DNA from: Pollutimonas thiosulfatoxidans
GTDB lineage: Bacteria; Pseudomonadota; Gammaproteobacteria; Burkholderiales; Burkholderiaceae_B
Length of the DNA stretch: 64,000 nt
Assembly: GCF_004022565.1 (NCBI RefSeq)
Contig: NZ_CP022987.1
Coordinates: 3,100,001 to 3,164,000, forward strand
Direction of reading: 5' to 3'
Shown here: positions 62,438 to 64,000 of the stretch, one piece after another
How the letters are laid out: each line of letters opens with the position of its first letter
Position numbering within the stretch: position 1 is the first letter of the stretch
Notes under the pieces: generated by a model
Told to the model about the DNA's origin: nothing
The model's database searches: none
The model's input: the letters and a program-made list of their open reading frames with translations, nothing else
Position numbers and translations under genes: made by a program

Positions 62438-63210
62438 CACTGCTGGGCACCGGCAATGCCGCCCAAGTCCCCGTCTATAACTGTCAGTGCGTCGCTTGCG
62501 GCCGGGCAAGACACACGCCGGGCTTTCGCCGTGGGCCCTGTTCGGCCTTGCTTGAAGGCGACGGTGCACGTTGGCTGATCGACGCAGGCCTGCCGGATCT
62601 TGCAGAGCGCTACCCGCCCGGCTCGCTCGATGGGATTTTGTTGACGCATTATCATGCTGATCATGCGCAGGGGCTGCTGCCCCTGCGTTGGGGCATTGGC
62701 ATGACGCTGCCGGTGTTGGGCCCGCCCGACGAGGAAGGCTTGGCCGATTTATACAAGCATCCCGGGATCCTGGATTTTTCGCGAAAGCTAGTGCCGTTCG
62801 AGACCTTAGCGTTGTCTGGCAGAAAGCAGTCCGCCGCGATGCAACTCACGCCTCTGCCGCTGCTGCATTCGCGGCTGACTTATGGCTACGCGATCCGGCA
62901 GGGCAGTCGAGGCATGGCCTACCTTACCGACACGGTCGGATTGCCGGGCCCGACGGCTAGCCGCTTAAGCGAACATCCGCTGGACTTGTTGGTTCTCGAC
63001 TGTACCCATCCACCGGCCGCTGATATGCCGCGTAATCACAATGACCTGACGCGTGCGCTGGATATCGTTAGTATGCTGCGGCCAGGCAAGGCTGTACTGA
63101 CTCATATCGGCCATAAGCTGGACGCTTTTCTAATGGAGCATCCCGGCCACTTACCGCCGGGCGTTGTTATCGGCAGAGACGGCGATGTTTTCGATCTGGG
63201 CGGCCGGTGA
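62428..63210 (+). CDS. phnP: Phosphoribosyl 1,2-cyclic phosphodiesterase
   Basis: 260 residues, GTG start ten bases inside phnN. A metallo-beta-lactamase fold with THYHADHAQGL, the LTDTVG strand and THIGHKLD, plus the N-terminal Cys pair (NCQCVACGRARH) that holds the extra zinc in PhnP. It opens the cyclic phosphate left by PhnJ. Last phn gene; its 3' 60 bases overlap the convergent hydrolase gene. Confidence 0.96.
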   Translation: MRLTLLGTGNAAQVPVYNCQCVACGRARHTPGFRRGPCSALLEGDGARWLIDAGLPDLAERYPPGSLDGILLTHYHADHAQGLLPLRWGIGMTLPVLGPPDEEGLADLYKHPGILDFSRKLVPFETLALSGRKQSAAMQLTPLPLLHSRLTYGYAIRQGSRGMAYLTDTVGLPGPTASRLSEHPLDLLVLDCTHPPAADMPRNHNDLTRALDIVSMLRPGKAVLTHIGHKLDAFLMEHPGHLPPGVVIGRDGDVFDLGGR

Positions 63211-64000
63211 CGGCGGCGCATGAGCCCGAGCCGGCCTTGAACCTGCATAAGCATCGCCTGCGTCTTTAATAAACGTTTTTATTGCGGATTCGTAGACTTC
63301 TCCGCTACGCACGGCGCCCGAGTGCGACGCCCCGTCGATCTTCACCAGCCGCTTCATGCCATCCGGCACGCTGACCGCTGCAGCGAAGAGTTCGTCGCTC
63401 ATCGTATGCGGTACGACGCGGTCGGCCGTGCCATGTATAAGCAGCATGGGCGTCGTGACTTCCGCCAGCTTTTTCACCGACGCGAAAGGCTGGGTTACCA
63501 GCAGGCTGGCGCCCGGCAGTTTGCCCCATTCCAAGGTGCCCAGCATGGCACTGATACTGGTAAATGTGGACTCAACGATCAGGCCGGCAAAAGGCGGTGA
63601 TTCGGGACGGGCGGCCAGGTCGATGGCTACCGCTCCACCCAAACTATGACCGTAGACGAAGCGGCGCGCCGGATCGGGCTGGCGCCGCGCGAGTTCCTGC
63701 AGTGCGGCGACGGCGTCCTCAAGAGCAGATTCGTCGGAGGGAAGCAGCGGCGTAGACTTGCCGAAACCACGGTAATCGATGGCAAGGACGGAATTGCCCA
63801 TTTCCGTCCAGCGTGCCATACGGAAAACGCTGCCATTGAGGTTCCAACGCGACCCATGCAGATAGAGCACCGTCGGCGCGCCGGCATGTGGATGTTGCCA
63901 GTACCAGGCATGCACTCGGTCGCCATCGTCCAAGGTCAGGTCGAATACTTCCGTGCCGGGCAAAGGCTCGCGCCACCACCGGCTTTGGTCGGCTTCGGGC
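63151..64000 (-). CDS. Alpha/beta hydrolase, 5' end outside the window
   Basis: At least 283 residues are open to the right edge, with no start needed inside the window; the gene continues beyond. Motifs: LYLHGSRWNLNGS (oxyanion region), GHSLGGAVAID (Ser nucleophile), IHGTADRVVPH (Asp) and ASHSGAV (His). It resembles BAAT/S9-like serine hydrolases of the cytoplasm or envelope. Its 3' end overlaps phnP tail-to-tail by 60 bases, and the Ala/Pro-rich tail encoded there is probably unstructured. Substrate unknown. Confidence 0.85.
   Translation of the reverse strand, partial: PEADQSRWWREPLPGTEVFDLTLDDGDRVHAWYWQHPHAGAPTVLYLHGSRWNLNGSVFRMARWTEMGNSVLAIDYRGFGKSTPLLPSDESALEDAVAALQELARRQPDPARRFVYGHSLGGAVAIDLAARPESPPFAGLIVESTFTSISAMLGTLEWGKLPGASLLVTQPFASVKKLAEVTTPMLLIHGTADRVVPHTMSDELFAAAVSVPDGMKRLVKIDGASHSGAVRSGEVYESAIKTFIKDAGDAYAGSRPARAHAPPSPAAQIENIAVSADNNARR

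Noticed and set aside
1..64000. CRISPR arrays, tRNA/rRNA genes, prophage or transposases
   Set aside because: No repeated spacer pattern, cloverleaf-like gene or phage/IS protein was recognised anywhere in the window.

Overview
The window looks like a chromosomal segment of a GC-rich betaproteobacterium, most likely Burkholderiales and close to Alcaligenaceae (Bordetella/Achromobacter/Pusillimonas-like). This is inferred from the order coxB / Nudix / phaM-like / glmU / GT4 / Lrp / glmS, the PHA-granule protein, the TRAP and tripartite-style uptake genes, and Alcaligenaceae-like protein sequences. I saw no rRNA, tRNA, CRISPR array or transposase. No stretch longer than about 300 bases lacks a gene.

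Layout. (1) 1-8.9 kb, housekeeping: the start of coxB (minus strand) behind a perfect FNR/ANR-type box, a Nudix hydrolase, a PhaM-like granule protein, glmU, a DHA2-type MFS pump, a GT4 glycosyltransferase, an Lrp-type regulator, glmS and a ureidoglycolate lyase. GlmS and GlmU make UDP-GlcNAc, the usual precursor of UDP-GalNAc, which is the building unit of Pel further on. (2) 9-18.4 kb, accessory catabolism: a Tat-exported flavin amine oxidase with its own c-type cytochrome, a HAD type II dehalogenase tail-to-tail with an alpha/beta hydrolase that has an Asp nucleophile, then an SDR / isochorismatase / pirin / prolyl oligopeptidase / MFS run. (3) 18.4-22.8 kb, surface and iron: a Fur-box-controlled periplasmic binding protein without its ABC partners, and a 1099-residue autotransporter with an N-terminal zincin protease domain.

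(4) 23.0-37.6 kb, a complete pelABCDEFG exopolysaccharide operon followed in the same operon by an eighth gene encoding a stand-alone GH114 polygalactosaminidase-like protein. This is the most interesting part. The GH114 domain inside PelA looks degenerate (catalytic Glu position is Asp, surrounding motifs lost), while the extra protein keeps every motif, so the hydrolase activity appears to have been relocated to a separate gene. PelB is about 490 residues longer than the Pseudomonas protein because its TPR region contains a large internal duplication.

(5) 37.6-48.2 kb, transport and regulation: a DctPQM TRAP transporter behind a 23-bp palindrome, a clan GH-A glycosidase, a LysR regulator, and a MmgE/PrpD protein with a four-gene PotABCD-type ABC transporter. 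This last block seems less GC-rich than its surroundings. (6) 48.3-50.7 kb, alkylation repair: an Ogt-type methyltransferase that looks like a copy of the Ada C-terminal half, AlkB, and an Ada whose N-terminal zinc site has lost three of four Cys. (7) 50.7-53.4 kb: a GntR regulator with an operator-like palindrome in operon with a PhyH-type dioxygenase, and a dienelactone hydrolase. (8) 53.4-63.2 kb: a C-P lyase operon phnCDEGHIJKLMNP under a probable Pho box, with phnH apparently frameshifted near its 3' end. The window closes with the 3' part of an alpha/beta hydrolase on the minus strand.

Limits: family assignments come from motif and sequence recognition without database searches; start codons were chosen from ribosome-binding sites and overlaps; regulatory sites are by eye.
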